From positions 1 through 64,000 of the forward strand of contig NZ_OZ240671.1 in the NCBI RefSeq assembly GCF_965198575.1: a DNA stretch of 64,000 nucleotides, written 5' to 3'. The position numbers and the translations under genes are program-made. The notes under the pieces are model-generated. The model searched no databases, was not told the DNA's origin, and saw only the letters and a program-made list of their open reading frames with translations. The stretch comes from Lichenicola sp965198575 (GTDB lineage Bacteria > Pseudomonadota > Alphaproteobacteria > Acetobacterales > Acetobacteraceae). Shown here one piece after another: positions 37,956 through 46,772 of the stretch (position 1 is its first letter; every line of letters begins with the position of its first letter).

Positions 37956-38971
37956 CACTGCCGGGCCAGGCGCCAGGCACGAACCGTCTTGCGGGTGCTG
38001 CGCAGCATCTGCCGCGTGCGACGCGTCGCGGCATTCCGGCGCCAGGTCTCGGACCCCGCGGACAACGCCGCCGCATGATCGCGCGGCGCGCCATCTGGCT
38101 CGAGCACATAGGTCGAGGCACGGCCGCAGGCGGCGATATCGTGCCGCATCCGCCACCCCGTGGCCCGTGTCACGGCGGCGAAATAGTCATGCGTGAAACC
38201 GAGCTCCATCCAGCCGAAGCGGCGAATGCAGAACACCGAAAGCGCGTCGAGCCGCGGTCCCCAGGGGTACGGGATGGCAGCGGTCGGCACCCCGACGATC
38301 GGCTCGCCGCACAGCACCACCCGGCCGCCCGGCTTGAGCCGCGCATGCAGCCGGATCAGCAGCTCCTCGAAATCCAGGGCGTGGTGGAACGCCTCGTAGA
38401 ACAGGATGACGTCGAACCGTTCGCCCGCAAAGCCGTCACCGAAGGCGCCCTGTTCGGTCTCCACCGGAAGCCCGAGATGTGCCGCCTGCAAGGTGATCGC
38501 CTGCAGCGCCACCGGATCGATGTCGACGCCGCACGAGCGGTATCCGAGCCGCGCCAGCATCAGCAGGATCTGGCCGCTGCCCGGGCCGTATTCGAGCACC
38601 GCGCCGCCCGGCTCGAGCGTCATGTGACGGAAGATCCGGCTCCAGGCGAGCAGGTGCTCGGACACCACGCCGGTGTCACGGAACGACCACGGCACCAGCC
38701 CGCTCCAGAGCTGCTCCGGCAGCGGCGTCGCCGGCGGCTCGTCCCGCACGGCCTCGTAGCCCTGCTCGGTGCGGCCGCGGATCGACAGATACAGCGCGAA
38801 GGCCGCGTCCCGATACGCGGCCGAGAACGGGTCGGACGCCGCGAGCTGGCGCGCTTCCAGGATTTCCAGGTGCAGCGTGGTCAGGCGCTGGTATTGTGTG
38901 GCGTCGGGAACGCCAGCGCCGATCTGGTCGATCAATGCATCGATGGATGTCCGTGTGGCAGCTCCCGCCAT
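37955..38971 (-). CDS. Class I SAM-dependent methyltransferase
   Basis: A 338-residue protein. A 110-residue helical N-terminal extension precedes a Rossmann methyltransferase domain: motif I is LEYGPGSGQILLMLARLG (about residue 125), the acidic ribose-binding residue is in CGVDIDP, and RFDVILFYEAFHH and LKPGGRVVLCGEP are motifs II-III. The substrate cannot be deduced. ATG 38971 follows GGAGGAG. It is translationally coupled to the DUF3667 membrane protein. Confidence 0.85.
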   Translation of the reverse strand: MAGAATRTSIDALIDQIGAGVPDATQYQRLTTLHLEILEARQLAASDPFSAAYRDAAFALYLSIRGRTEQGYEAVRDEPPATPLPEQLWSGLVPWSFRDTGVVSEHLLAWSRIFRHMTLEPGGAVLEYGPGSGQILLMLARLGYRSCGVDIDPVALQAITLQAAHLGLPVETEQGAFGDGFAGERFDVILFYEAFHHALDFEELLIRLHARLKPGGRVVLCGEPIVGVPTAAIPYPWGPRLDALSVFCIRRFGWMELGFTHDYFAAVTRATGWRMRHDIAACGRASTYVLEPDGAPRDHAAALSAGSETWRRNAATRRTRQMLRSTRKTVRAWRLARQ

Positions 38972-39210
38972 CGATCAGGCTCCTCCGCAAGCCGCGCTCG
39001 CACGGGATGGTGAGGTTCGCACCGGTCACCCTGTCAAGCTGCCCCCGAACGATACTGCAGCAGCCAGGGCCGGCGTCATGCGGCGGACCCGCCGGGTCGA
39101 TCCATCGGGGCCAGCGCGCCGGGGGGATCGACAGCGGACTTGCGATCCGGGCACCGGGCGTGATCCATGCGGTGTTCGTCGCCCCGGGTCCGGCCATGCC
39201 GGCGGCTGGG

Positions 39211-39250
39211 GCAAGGTCGAGCGCAGCAAGGTCGGGCGCAGCAAGGTTGG
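39211..39250 (+). repeat. 15-base tandem repeat upstream of the CDF transporter
   Basis: GCAAGGTCGAGCGCA, GCAAGGTCGGGCGCA and the partial GCAAGGTTGG run head to tail, ending 19 bases before the ATG at 39270. It lies in the 298-base gap 38972-39269, in which I see no other feature. Confidence 0.7.
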
Positions 39251-39269
39251 TTCGAGGGATGCTGGAGGA

Positions 39270-40172
39270 ATGAACCGGACGCTCGTCGTCGCCTGGGTGA
39301 GCCTCGTGGTCAGCGTCGGCGTGCTGGCGATGAAGTCGGCCGCCTATGCGCTCACCGGCAGCGTGGCGCTCTATTCCGACGCGATCGAGACCATCATCAA
39401 CGTGGCGACCGCGGCGACCGCCCTGGTGGCGCTCTGGTACAGCGCCCAGCCGGCCGACAGCAATCACCCGTACGGTCACTACAAGGCGGAATACCTGAAC
39501 GCCATCGTCGAGGGCGCGCTTGTGCTGGCGACCGCATTCGCCATCGCCGACGCCGCCTGGGACGGCTGGGAGCACCCGCCGGCGCTGCACACGCCGCTGC
39601 TCGGCATCGCCGTCAACGGGGCGGCCGGCGGGGTCAACCTGGTGTGGGCGCTGGTGCTGCTTCGCGAGGGGCGGCGCTCGAAATCGCCGGCGCTGACCTC
39701 GGCCGGGCGGCACGTGATGACCGACGTCTGGACCACCGTCGCGGTGCTGATCGGCTTCTGCCTGGTGCCGCTCACCGGATGGGAGCGGCTCGATCCGCTG
39801 GTAGCGCTGCTGGTGGCGCTGAACATCCTGCGCAGCGGCTACGGGCTGCTGCGCTCGTCGGTCGGCGGGCTGATGGACGAGGTGACCGACCTCGGCGAGG
39901 CGGACGCGGTGCGCCGGGCGATCATCCGCGGCGGCCATGGCGCGATCGAGGCGCACGACGTGCGGATGCGGGTCGCCGGGCGCATGACCTTCGTCGATTT
40001 CCACCTGGTGGTGGCGGGCGGTCTGACCGTGGATGCCGCCCATGTGGTGTGCGACCGCATCGAGCAGTCGATCCGCGACATCGTGGGCGAGGCGGTGATC
40101 AGCATCCATGTCGAGCCACCGCACCAGGTGAAGCCGCGCGACGCCCGCTCCGACGTGCTGCTGCTGTCCTGA
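39270..40172 (+). CDS. Cation diffusion facilitator family transporter
   Basis: A 300-residue CDF metal/proton antiporter. TM1-TM6 occupy about residues 5-210. The metal-site residues are SVALYSDAIETIINV (TM2, Asp) and HVMTDVWTTVAV (TM5, His and Asp, HxxxD). NHPYGHYKAE is the family loop. The cytoplasmic C-terminal domain (about 205-300) has the ferredoxin-like fold pattern. The TM2/TM5 pair suggests Zn, Fe or Mn export. ATG 39270 follows GGAGG closely. Confidence 0.9.
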   Translation: MNRTLVVAWVSLVVSVGVLAMKSAAYALTGSVALYSDAIETIINVATAATALVALWYSAQPADSNHPYGHYKAEYLNAIVEGALVLATAFAIADAAWDGWEHPPALHTPLLGIAVNGAAGGVNLVWALVLLREGRRSKSPALTSAGRHVMTDVWTTVAVLIGFCLVPLTGWERLDPLVALLVALNILRSGYGLLRSSVGGLMDEVTDLGEADAVRRAIIRGGHGAIEAHDVRMRVAGRMTFVDFHLVVAGGLTVDAAHVVCDRIEQSIRDIVGEAVISIHVEPPHQVKPRDARSDVLLLS

Positions 40173-40187
40173 ATCACGGCGCAGGGT

Positions 40188-40967
40188 CTAGCGGAGCGTG
40201 ACCACCAGCGGAACGTGGTCGGACGGCTGCGGCTCGTCGCGGGCGGCACGGTCCGGCACCGCATCCAGCAGCCGCTCGGCGATGCGCGGCGAGAGCATCG
40301 CGTGGTCGATCCTGAGGCCACGGTCGCGCGGCCAGCATCCGGCCTGGTAGTCCCAGAAGGTGTAGGCGGCACCGCTCGGCCGCACCGCCCGCAGCGCATC
40401 GGTCAGCCCGAGCCACTGCAGCGCCCGGAACCGCTCGCGGGTCTCCGGCCGCACCAGCGCATCGTCCGCTCCGAGCACGCCCGGCGCCATGTCCTCGTCG
40501 GTGGGACACACGTTGTAGTCGCCGGCCAACAGGAAGTCGGTCTCGCTGGCGAGCAGGGTGCGGGCGTGTGCGATCAGCGCGTCCATCCATGCGAGCTTGG
40601 CGGCATACCCGTCCGCACCACCGGAATTGCCGTTCGGCAGATACAGGTTGCCGATGCTGACGTCGGCCGCACGCACCTCAACGTAGCGCGCCTGGTGCTC
40701 GCCGGTCGCGGGCAGCGCGAGCCCCGGAAGCTCCCGGTGGCTCACCGTGACCGGGATGCGCGACAGCACGGCCACCCCGTTATAGGCCTTCTGGCCGACG
40801 GCGATGCTTTCGTAGCCAAGCCCGGTGAACGCCTCCGCCGGGAACGCCTTAGTCTCGCACTTGATCTCCTGCAGCAGCAGCAGGTCCGGCGCGTGCGTTT
40901 CCAGCCAGCGGGCGACATGGCCCTGCCGGCTACGGACCGAATTCACGTTCCAGGTGGCGATCTTCAC
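40188..40967 (-). CDS. xth: Exodeoxyribonuclease III (AP endonuclease)
   Basis: A 259-residue ExoIII/APE1-family enzyme for base-excision repair. Motifs: KIATWNVNSVR at the N-terminus, LLLLQEIKC with the metal Glu, YLPNGNSGG, LLAGDYNVCPTDED with catalytic Asp and Asn, and the C-terminal RIDH and PSDHVPL with catalytic Asp-His. The start is GTG at 40967, 20 bases after the erpA stop. It converges on the CDF gene with 15 bases between. Confidence 0.94.
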   Translation of the reverse strand: MKIATWNVNSVRSRQGHVARWLETHAPDLLLLQEIKCETKAFPAEAFTGLGYESIAVGQKAYNGVAVLSRIPVTVSHRELPGLALPATGEHQARYVEVRAADVSIGNLYLPNGNSGGADGYAAKLAWMDALIAHARTLLASETDFLLAGDYNVCPTDEDMAPGVLGADDALVRPETRERFRALQWLGLTDALRAVRPSGAAYTFWDYQAGCWPRDRGLRIDHAMLSPRIAERLLDAVPDRAARDEPQPSDHVPLVVTLR

Positions 40968-40987
40968 GGGGAGCGTCGGGCCGGAGC

Positions 40988-41386
40988 TCAGTCGATCGAG
41001 AAGCTGGTGCCGCAGCCGCAGGACGAGGTGGCGTTCGGGTTGCGCACGGTGAAATGCGCCCCCATCAGCGCGTCGCTGTAATCGAGCTGCGCGCCGCCGA
41101 GCAGGTCGAGGCTGACCGGGTCGACCAGCACCCGGGCCTGGCCCGCCTGGATCAGGTGGTCGTCGGACGCGCGCTCGGGGTCCAGCTTGAAGCTGTACTG
41201 GAAGCCGCTGCAGCCACCGGCCAGGACCGCGACCCGCAACGCCTGGGAATCCGGCCCGGGACTGCCTGGCTGGCTGGCGACAATCTCGGCGATCCGCGCC
41301 GCCGCCCGCTCGGAGACCGAGAACGTCGGCGCGCCGATCGGCGGAGAGGCAGGCCCGGTGTCTGTGGTGGTCATGGCGATGTCCAT
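40988..41386 (-). CDS. erpA: Iron-sulfur cluster insertion protein, HesB/IscA family
   Basis: A 132-residue A-type carrier that delivers Fe-S clusters. The three conserved cysteines are in GGCSGFQYSF and the C-terminal SSCGCGTSF. ATG 41386 or 41374 (12 bases apart) are both possible. About 20 Pro/Thr-rich residues precede the domain. It heads erpA-xth on the minus strand and is divergent from argS. Confidence 0.92.
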   Translation of the reverse strand: MDIAMTTTDTGPASPPIGAPTFSVSERAAARIAEIVASQPGSPGPDSQALRVAVLAGGCSGFQYSFKLDPERASDDHLIQAGQARVLVDPVSLDLLGGAQLDYSDALMGAHFTVRNPNATSSCGCGTSFSID

Positions 41387-41524
41387 GTCGGCTTAGATAG
41401 CGCGTCCGCGGGCGTTCTTGAAGACCGTGCCCATGCAAGGCGGTCCAGGGACAGGACGCGCGGCGATTGTCGGGGCACCACCCGGGGCGCAAGGTGCCGC
41501 CATGGCTGCCGATCGCGGAGGCGC

Positions 41525-41674
41525 ATGAGTGAGCTCGCCGCGTCGGCAATCCGCATCAGGGGCGCCCGCGCACGGCTGCATCCCGAGCCGGAGGCGGCCT
41601 CTACCGCCGGCATGACCGACCGCTTTGCCGTCCAGGAGCGGCGGCGGTTGACGGACGCCTCCATACCGGGCTGA
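41525..41674 (+). pseudogene. Probable remnant of dgt (dGTP triphosphohydrolase)
   Basis: A 49-codon frame with a good GGAG site 5 bases before its ATG. Its N-terminal pattern (ML/SxLA...RxRxHPEPE..S) matches the first 25-30 residues of Dgt-type proteins, and a degraded RFAVQERRRL follows where the FQRDRDRI motif should be, then a stop. dgt normally sits between erpA and argS in Acetobacteraceae, exactly here. The HD domain is absent. The match is from memory of the family and is short, so this is tentative. The rest of 41387-41707 shows nothing else. Confidence 0.4.
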
Positions 41675-41707
41675 AACCGGCCGCTCCTCGACCATGACGG
41701 GATCATC

Positions 41708-43513
41708 ATGTCCGACAATCTGTTCGCGCTGTACCGGACCCGGGTGATCGAGGCGCTGGCCCGGATCGTGCCGGACCTGCCGCCGGAGATCGTGGCACGG
41801 GTCGAGGTGACGCCCACCCGCGAGGCGGCGCATGGCGACATGGCGACCAATGCGGCGCTGCTGGCGGCCAAGCCTGCACGCCGCAAACCCGCCGAGATCG
41901 CGGCCGAGCTGGCGGTGCTGCTGGCGGCGGGCGAGGGTGTGTCGCGCGCCGAGCCGGCCGGCCCCGGCTTCGTCAACATCACTTTGGCGCCGGCGACGCT
42001 GCAGGCGGTGCTGCCGGCGATCCTGCGCGAGGGGCGCGCGTATGGCGACAGCACGGTCGGGCAGGGCACCGTGGTGAACGTCGAATACGTGTCGGCAAAT
42101 CCCACGGGACCGATGCATGTCGGGCACTGCCGCGGTGCCGTGGTCGGTGACGCGCTTGCCAACCTGCTGTCGAAGGCGGGTTACGGCGTGGTCAAGGAGT
42201 ACTACGTCAACGATGCCGGGGCGCAGGTCGCGGCCCTCGCCTGGGTGGTGTACTGGCGCTACCTCGAGACGATCGGCACGCCGATGACCGAGGCCGAGTT
42301 CGAGGCGCTGGTGCCGGGCGGGGCGCTGCAATATCGCGGCGACTACCTGGTGCCGGTGGGGGCGGCACTCGCGCAGGCGCATGGCCCGGCGCTGGCCGAT
42401 GCCGACCTGCGGGCCGCCGCACCGGACGCGTGGCTCGATACCGTGCGCGACTTCTCGCTCGACTGGATGCTGCGGATGATCCGCGAGGACCTGGCCCAGC
42501 TCGGCGTGGTGCACGACGTCTTCACGTCCGAGCGGGCGATCCTGGCAGCCGGCGCGGCAGACGCGGCGATCGCGCGGCTGGACCAAGCCGGGCTGCTCTA
42601 CGAGGGCGTGCTGGAGCCGCCCAAGGGCAAGCAGATGGCCGACTGGGAAGCGCGGCCGCAGACATTGTTCCGGGCCACGCAGTTCGGCGACGATGTCGAC
42701 CGGCCGCTGCGCAAGTCTGACGGCAGCAACACCTATTTCGCCAACGATATCGGCTATCACGGCGACAAGATCGCCCGCGGCGCCGACGTGTTGGTCGACG
42801 TGCTGGGGGCCGACCATGGCGGCTACGTCGCCCGCATGAAGGCGGCGGTGAGAGCGATCGCGCCGTCGTATGCACCGGACCGGCCGATCGGCTTCGAGGC
42901 GGTGATCTGCCAGATCGTGCACGTGATCAAGGACGGCCAGCCGGTGCGCATGTCCAAGCGCGCCGGCACCTTCGTGACCCTGCGCGACCTGCTCGACGAG
43001 GTCGGCCGCGACGCGGTGCGCTTCACCATGCTGACCCGCAAGCCGGACGCGCAGATGGAGTTCGACCTCGATCTCGCGGTGGCGCAGACGCGCGACAACC
43101 CGGTGTTCTATGTGCAGTACGCGCACGCGCGATGCCGGTCGGTGCTGCGGGCCGCCGCCGAGCAGCCGGAGCTCGGTCCGGTGGATGCCGAGTCGCTGGC
43201 CGGGGTGGCCTTGGACACGCTCGACAGTGACGCGGAGCTCGCGCTGATCCGCCGGCTGAGCCACTGGCCGCGACTCGTGGAAAGCGCCGCCGAAGCGCGC
43301 GAGCCGCACCGGGTTGCGTTCTATCTCAACGATCTCGCCGGCGATTTTCATATGTTGTGGAACCGCGGGCGCGACGATGCCACTCTCCGTTTCCTGCAGG
43401 CGGGACGGCCCGAGGAGACCCGCGCCAAGCTCGCGCTGGTGGAAGCCACCGCCGGCGTGATCCGCTCCGGCCTGGCGGTGCTCGGCGTCGAGCCGGTCGA
43501 GGAGATGCGATGA
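41708..43513 (+). CDS. argS: Arginyl-tRNA synthetase
   Basis: A 601-residue class Ia synthetase charging tRNA-Arg. The N-terminal Arg-tRNA synthetase domain (about residues 1-100) is followed by the catalytic core with ANPTGPMHVGHCRG (HIGH-like motif HVGH) and RMSKRAGTFVTL (KMSK-like motif). The C-terminal DALR anticodon-binding domain begins near residue 480. ATG 41708. It begins the chain argS-SPOR-nagZ-scpA-scpB, whose members overlap or are 1 base apart. Confidence 0.97.
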   Translation: MSDNLFALYRTRVIEALARIVPDLPPEIVARVEVTPTREAAHGDMATNAALLAAKPARRKPAEIAAELAVLLAAGEGVSRAEPAGPGFVNITLAPATLQAVLPAILREGRAYGDSTVGQGTVVNVEYVSANPTGPMHVGHCRGAVVGDALANLLSKAGYGVVKEYYVNDAGAQVAALAWVVYWRYLETIGTPMTEAEFEALVPGGALQYRGDYLVPVGAALAQAHGPALADADLRAAAPDAWLDTVRDFSLDWMLRMIREDLAQLGVVHDVFTSERAILAAGAADAAIARLDQAGLLYEGVLEPPKGKQMADWEARPQTLFRATQFGDDVDRPLRKSDGSNTYFANDIGYHGDKIARGADVLVDVLGADHGGYVARMKAAVRAIAPSYAPDRPIGFEAVICQIVHVIKDGQPVRMSKRAGTFVTLRDLLDEVGRDAVRFTMLTRKPDAQMEFDLDLAVAQTRDNPVFYVQYAHARCRSVLRAAAEQPELGPVDAESLAGVALDTLDSDAELALIRRLSHWPRLVESAAEAREPHRVAFYLNDLAGDFHMLWNRGRDDATLRFLQAGRPEETRAKLALVEATAGVIRSGLAVLGVEPVEEMR

Positions 43514-44337
43514 ACGAACCTGAAGCCGACCTCACCGACCGCCGCCGGCCCCCGGGGATCGATCCCGGCACCAAGCTGCTGGCGATGTTCGCGGGCGGCA
43601 TCGGCACGCTGCTGGTGGTGGTGGTCGGCGGCTGGTCGCTGCTCGGGCATCACCAGGGCGGCGGCATTCCGGTGGTCGAGCCGCCATCCGGGCCGGTGCG
43701 GGTGAAGCCGGTCGATCCGGGCGGCATGCAGCTGATGGGCGGGCAGGCCATGTCCGCCAGCAGCGGCTCCACCGCTCAGGCCCTGGCACCGGGTCCCGAG
43801 GCGCCGGCGCCGGAGGCGTTGCAGCAGGAGGTCGATGCCGCACGGCAGGCCGACGCGCCGCCGAAGCCGGCAGCCGTGCCGCCGCCCGTTGCGCCAGCGG
43901 CCCCGGCGCCTGTCGTGGTCCCGGCTGCACCTCAACCTCCATCAGCAGCTGCGGCACTGCCAGCCACGCCCGCGCCCGACGCCGCACCGGCAGCCGTGAC
44001 GGCAGCGCCGGCGGCCAGCCAGCCGGTTCACGCCACCGCGGCGACACCGCCTGCGACGGACGGCGCCGCGCCGGCTGCCGTGCCCCCGCCACACGGTCCG
44101 CAGGTTCAGCTTGCGGCACTCGATACCGAGGCGGCGGCGCAGGCGGAGTGGATCCGTCTGACCCGTGAGGCTCCGGGCCTGTTTGCGGGCCGCCACCCGG
44201 CGATCGTGCGCGCGAGCCGTGGCGGGCGGGAGTTCTTCCGCCTCCGTACCGGCGGTTTTGCGACCCTCGCCGAGGCGACGGCGTTCTGCGGTCATGCCAG
44301 GCAGGCACGTGTGGCCTGCACGCTCGCCGATTTCTGA
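43510..44337 (+). CDS. SPOR domain-containing protein
   Basis: A 275-residue bitopic protein. A cytoplasmic N-terminus of about 22 residues leads to one transmembrane helix (about 24-46), then a long Pro/Ala-rich periplasmic linker (about 60-200) and a C-terminal SPOR domain (VQLAALDTEAAAQAEWIRL to CTLADF) that binds septal peptidoglycan stripped of stem peptides. The ATGA overlap with argS and 1-base gap to nagZ tie it to cell-wall turnover. Confidence 0.9.
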   Translation: MNEPEADLTDRRRPPGIDPGTKLLAMFAGGIGTLLVVVVGGWSLLGHHQGGGIPVVEPPSGPVRVKPVDPGGMQLMGGQAMSASSGSTAQALAPGPEAPAPEALQQEVDAARQADAPPKPAAVPPPVAPAAPAPVVVPAAPQPPSAAAALPATPAPDAAPAAVTAAPAASQPVHATAATPPATDGAAPAAVPPPHGPQVQLAALDTEAAAQAEWIRLTREAPGLFAGRHPAIVRASRGGREFFRLRTGGFATLAEATAFCGHARQARVACTLADF

Positions 44338-44338
44338 C

Positions 44339-45337
44339 ATGACGCCGCAGCCCCGGGCCGCGATCGTCGGCATCTCCGGCCCGATCCTGACCGATGAGGA
44401 ACGTGCGCTGTTCTCAGCAGCGCCGCCGACCGGACTGATCCTGTTCAAGCGCAACATCAGGGACGGTGCGCAACTCTCTGATCTTGTGGCATCGCTCCGG
44501 GCAACGGTTCCCGGCGTGCTGTTGATGGTGGACCAGGAGGGCGGCCGCGTGGCGCGGCTTCGGCCGCCATGCTGGCGCGCGCATCCGGCGGCGGGCGGGA
44601 TCGGCGACCTGTTCCGTCGCCACCCCGAAGCCGGCCTCCGGGCGGCGTTCCTGACCGGAGCGCTGATCGGCACGGATTGCAACGATGCCGGCTTCGACGT
44701 GGTGTGTGCGCCGGTGCTGGACCTGCAGGTGCCCGGCGCCGACGCGGTAATCGGCGACCGCGCCTATGGCGCTGATCCTGCGAACGTGGCCGTGCTGGCT
44801 CGGGCCGTGGCAGAGGGGCTGCTGGCTGCCGGCATCCAGCCCGTCGGCAAGCATGCACCCGGACATGGCCGCGCCACACTGGACAGCCACCTGGCACTGC
44901 CGGAGCTCGAGGATGTCGACGAGGCGGACCTGGTGCCGTTCCGCGCCAACGCCTGGCTGCCCTGGATGATGACCGCGCATATCCGGTATCGGCGTCTCGA
45001 CCCGCACGCTCCGGCAACGCTCTCGCGCACCGTGCTGGACGAGGTTGTCCGAGGGCGGATCGGTTTCGCCAACCTGCTGGTGTCGGACGACCTGGCCATG
45101 CACGCCGTGTCCGGCGATCCCGGCATGCTGGCGGTGGCAAGCCTCGCCGCCGGCTGCGACCTGGCGCTGCATTGTTCGGGCGTGCTGGCGGAAACCCGGT
45201 CGGTGCTTCATGCGGTGCCGGCCCCGGATGCGGCAGCCCGGACCCGGCTCGTGGCGGCGGCTGCGATGGCGCGTCGCCGCCGGGTGGAGCTCGATGCGGC
45301 TGCGATGTCGATCGAGCGGGACGCGTTGCTGGCATGA
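44339..45337 (+). CDS. nagZ: Beta-N-acetylhexosaminidase (NagZ, GH3)
   Basis: A 332-residue glycoside hydrolase family 3 enzyme for peptidoglycan recycling, cleaving GlcNAc from anhydro-muropeptides. Visible are LMVDQEGGRVARL, GKHAPGHGRATLDSH (the His-Asp loop) and the nucleophile Asp in LLVSDDLAMHA. The usual KH(F/I)PGHG motif has Ala in place of Phe/Ile. The gene lies between SPOR and scpA with an ATGA overlap at the 3' end. Confidence 0.95.
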   Translation: MTPQPRAAIVGISGPILTDEERALFSAAPPTGLILFKRNIRDGAQLSDLVASLRATVPGVLLMVDQEGGRVARLRPPCWRAHPAAGGIGDLFRRHPEAGLRAAFLTGALIGTDCNDAGFDVVCAPVLDLQVPGADAVIGDRAYGADPANVAVLARAVAEGLLAAGIQPVGKHAPGHGRATLDSHLALPELEDVDEADLVPFRANAWLPWMMTAHIRYRRLDPHAPATLSRTVLDEVVRGRIGFANLLVSDDLAMHAVSGDPGMLAVASLAAGCDLALHCSGVLAETRSVLHAVPAPDAAARTRLVAAAAMARRRRVELDAAAMSIERDALLA

Positions 45338-46113
45338 GCGAGAGCTCCAATCCGGCCCCGATGCTGCAGCTGGACGGGTTCGAGGGCCCGCTCGACCTGC
45401 TGCTCGAGCTGGCCCGGACGCAGAAGCTCGACCTCGCCGCGATTTCGATCCTGCAGCTGGTCGAGCAGTATCTGGCGGCGGTCGAGCAGATGCGCCTGGT
45501 CAGGCTGGAGATCGCCGCCGACTGGCTGGTGATGGCGGCCTGGCTCACCTGGCTGAAATCCCGGCTGCTGCTTCCCGATGACGAGACCGCAGCCGAGGAG
45601 GGCGAGGAGGCGGCGGAGCTGCTGCAGGCGCGGCTTCTGGAACTGGCGCGGGTTGGGCGTGCGGCGGAGTGGTTGCAGGCCCGGCCGCAGCTGGGGCGTG
45701 AGGTGTTCCGCCGCGGCGCGCCCGAGGATCTGCGCGAGATCGACCGCAGCGGCCTGTCGCTCGATCTCGGCCAGCTGCTCAGCGCCTACCTCGCCACCTG
45801 TCGTCGCACCGCCCGCCGCCGCGTGTATCGCCCCAGGCCGCCGACGTTCTGGAGCGTGCAGGATGCGCTGCTGCGCCTGCAGGCGATGCTGGGCGACGGC
45901 TTCACCGGATGGTGCGCGCTCGAGCGGTTCCTGCCGGTGGCCGGGCCTGCATCGGGGGAGCGCCAGGTCCGGGCGGCGCTGGCCGGCACGCTGCTCGCCG
46001 GGCTCGAGCTGGCCCGGAGCGGGACGCTGGAGGTTCGCCAGGACGAGCAGTTCGGTCCGATCCTGCTGCGGCGGCCTGCGCCGATGGCCTCCGCCGACGT
46101 GGTTCCGGCATGA
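45334..46113 (+). CDS. scpA: Segregation and condensation protein A
   Basis: A 259-residue kleisin that bridges SMC heads. GFEGPLDLLLELARTQKLDLAAISILQLVEQYL is the N-terminal kleisin signature, followed by MAAWLTWLKSRLLLP. An acidic EEGEEAAEL linker and a C-terminal winged-helix follow. ATG 45334 overlaps the nagZ stop and its own stop overlaps scpB. Confidence 0.95.
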   Translation: MSESSNPAPMLQLDGFEGPLDLLLELARTQKLDLAAISILQLVEQYLAAVEQMRLVRLEIAADWLVMAAWLTWLKSRLLLPDDETAAEEGEEAAELLQARLLELARVGRAAEWLQARPQLGREVFRRGAPEDLREIDRSGLSLDLGQLLSAYLATCRRTARRRVYRPRPPTFWSVQDALLRLQAMLGDGFTGWCALERFLPVAGPASGERQVRAALAGTLLAGLELARSGTLEVRQDEQFGPILLRRPAPMASADVVPA

Positions 46114-46721
46114 GCCTGCCGACGCAAGACCATGGGCTTGCCTGCCGGTTGCTGGAGGCGCTGGTGTTCGCGTCCGCCGAGCCGGTGACGGAACGGGCGA
46201 TCGCCGAGTTGCTGGTGGCGCAGGGCGTGCTGGACGAGCGGCACCAGGTCGGCGCGATCATCGAGCAGGTGCGGGCGGCCAGCGAAGGTCGCGGCGTGAC
46301 GCTGGTGCAGGTTGCGGGCGGCTGGCAGTTCCGCACCGCAGCCGACCTGGCACCGCGCCTGACCCGGGTGATCGAGCGGCCGCGCCGGCTGCCCCGTTCG
46401 GCGATGGAGACGCTGTCGATCGTCGCCTACCACCAGCCCTGCACCCGGGCCGAGATCGAGACGATCCGCGGTGTGTCGCTCAGCCAGCAGACGCTCGACC
46501 TGCTGCTGGAGGCGTCACTGATCGTGCCGAAGGGTCGCAAGGAGGTGCCCGGGCGGCCGACCCTGTGGGGCACCTCGCAAGAGTTCCTGGAGCGTTTCGG
46601 CCTTGCCGCCCTGGGCGACCTGCCGCGTCGCGAGGAACTGCTGGCCGAGCTGCCGGTGATCCCGGTGGATGAACCGTCCCCGCCGGATCAGCACACGCCG
46701 GATCACCAGGCGGATAGCTGA
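46110..46721 (+). CDS. scpB: Segregation and condensation protein B
   Basis: A 203-residue partner of ScpA with two winged-helix domains. LEALVFASAEPVTERAIAELL opens the first, and SAMETLSIVAYHQPCTRAEIETIRGV is the diagnostic second. WGTSQEFLERFGLAALGDLP is the family C-terminus. ATG 46110 overlaps the scpA stop (ATGA). tatB begins 51 bases downstream. Confidence 0.96.
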   Translation: MSLPTQDHGLACRLLEALVFASAEPVTERAIAELLVAQGVLDERHQVGAIIEQVRAASEGRGVTLVQVAGGWQFRTAADLAPRLTRVIERPRRLPRSAMETLSIVAYHQPCTRAEIETIRGVSLSQQTLDLLLEASLIVPKGRKEVPGRPTLWGTSQEFLERFGLAALGDLPRREELLAELPVIPVDEPSPPDQHTPDHQADS

Positions 46722-46772
46722 CCGGGCAAGGCCGTGTTAGTGACCGACGACTGATTTTAAGCGCTGGAACAG

